From Candidatus Sumerlaeota bacterium (GTDB lineage: Bacteria > Sumerlaeota > Sumerlaeia > UBA8349), in contig JAFGFN010000145.1 of NCBI GenBank assembly GCA_016931035.1, positions 1-43,591 of the forward strand: DNA of 43,591 bases. Reading direction: 5' to 3'. The translations under genes and the position numbers were made by a program. Under the pieces are notes generated by a model, which worked only from the letters and a program-made list of their open reading frames with translations, was not told the DNA's origin and ran no database searches. Within the stretch, counting starts at the first letter, position 1; the number at the start of each line of letters is the position of its first letter. Below are positions 43,475 through 43,591 of this stretch, in pieces.

Positions 43475-43591
43475 AGATCCGTACTCGTTGCCCCCGCTCT
43501 GCCCCCCACCCCTTCCCGCCGGTTGACGGCCTGAGGCCGTCAACCGGCGGGAAGGGGTGGGGGGCAGAGCGGGGGCAACGAGTACGGATCT
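43475..43591. repeat. perfect 117-base palindrome at the window edge
   Basis: Positions 43475-43532 are the exact reverse complement of 43534-43591 around a single G at 43533. The core GACGGCCTGAGGCCGTC is a natural hairpin of the kind found in intergenic repeats, but the perfect outer arms end exactly where the window ends. This may be a real large inverted repeat or a fold-back assembly artefact at a contig end. Confidence 0.95.

Overview
The window is GC-rich chromosomal DNA from a free-living bacterium. It carries housekeeping genes (dnaG, rpoD, rsmA, glyA, a tRNA with a CAT anticodon) and large PAS-type hybrid sensor kinases. It also carries sugar catabolism genes and several unrelated families of small palindromic repeats between genes. 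One of these repeats reads HGRDARAT when translated, a signature I associate with PVC-group and neighbouring uncultured phyla (Planctomycetes, Verrucomicrobia, Kiritimatiellota, Hydrogenedentota, Sumerlaeota). The exact phylum cannot be fixed from this sequence alone.

Layout. 112-355: promoter, tRNA and terminator on the plus strand. 371-10166: seven consecutive minus-strand genes, in transcription order a class II aldolase, L-rhamnose isomerase (rhaA), a long-form serine hydroxymethyltransferase (glyA), an AzgA-like purine permease, a possible small winged-helix protein, a three-PAS hybrid kinase, and an exported LIM-type zinc-finger protein with a DA1-like peptidase domain. 10587-11591: a decayed membrane glycosyltransferase. 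11528-15286: an AddB-like nuclease. 15486-18497: a second, membrane-bound hybrid kinase. 18916-19797: a small excisionase-like DNA-binding protein divergent from a small DUF4870-like membrane protein. 19806-24092: a GT-C-type membrane protein, a GT4 glycosyltransferase and a conserved unknown protein. 24326-25435: a PspF-like sigma-54 activator. 25457-26180: a DUF433/DUF5615 toxin-antitoxin pair whose 3' end abuts the tail of a lost HigA-type antitoxin. 26325-28613: a GH43 glycosidase and a lipoprotein redoxin. 29094-32925: dnaG and rpoD. 32940-33999: hicB, hicA and a small-protein/nucleotidyltransferase pair. 34044-34673: an SGNH hydrolase. 34747-41520: a 2257-residue protein made largely of helical repeats. 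41660-43029: rsmA coupled to a DUF296 gene. The window ends in a perfect 117-bp palindrome.

How the genes fit together. The aldolase and rhaA suggest L-rhamnose (deoxyhexose) use. GH43 and the SGNH hydrolase fit plant or algal polysaccharide degradation. The two hybrid kinases and the PspF-like activator are signalling proteins whose targets cannot be read here. DnaG and RpoD form the familiar replication/transcription initiation pair. The stretch just downstream of rpoD has collected small toxin-antitoxin-type genes.

The best candidates for something undescribed are two. The first is the giant repeat protein at 34747-41520, which contains an internal tandem duplication of about 301 residues. 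The second is the exported bacterial LIM/DA1-like peptidase at 371-1822, which appears to start at CTG.
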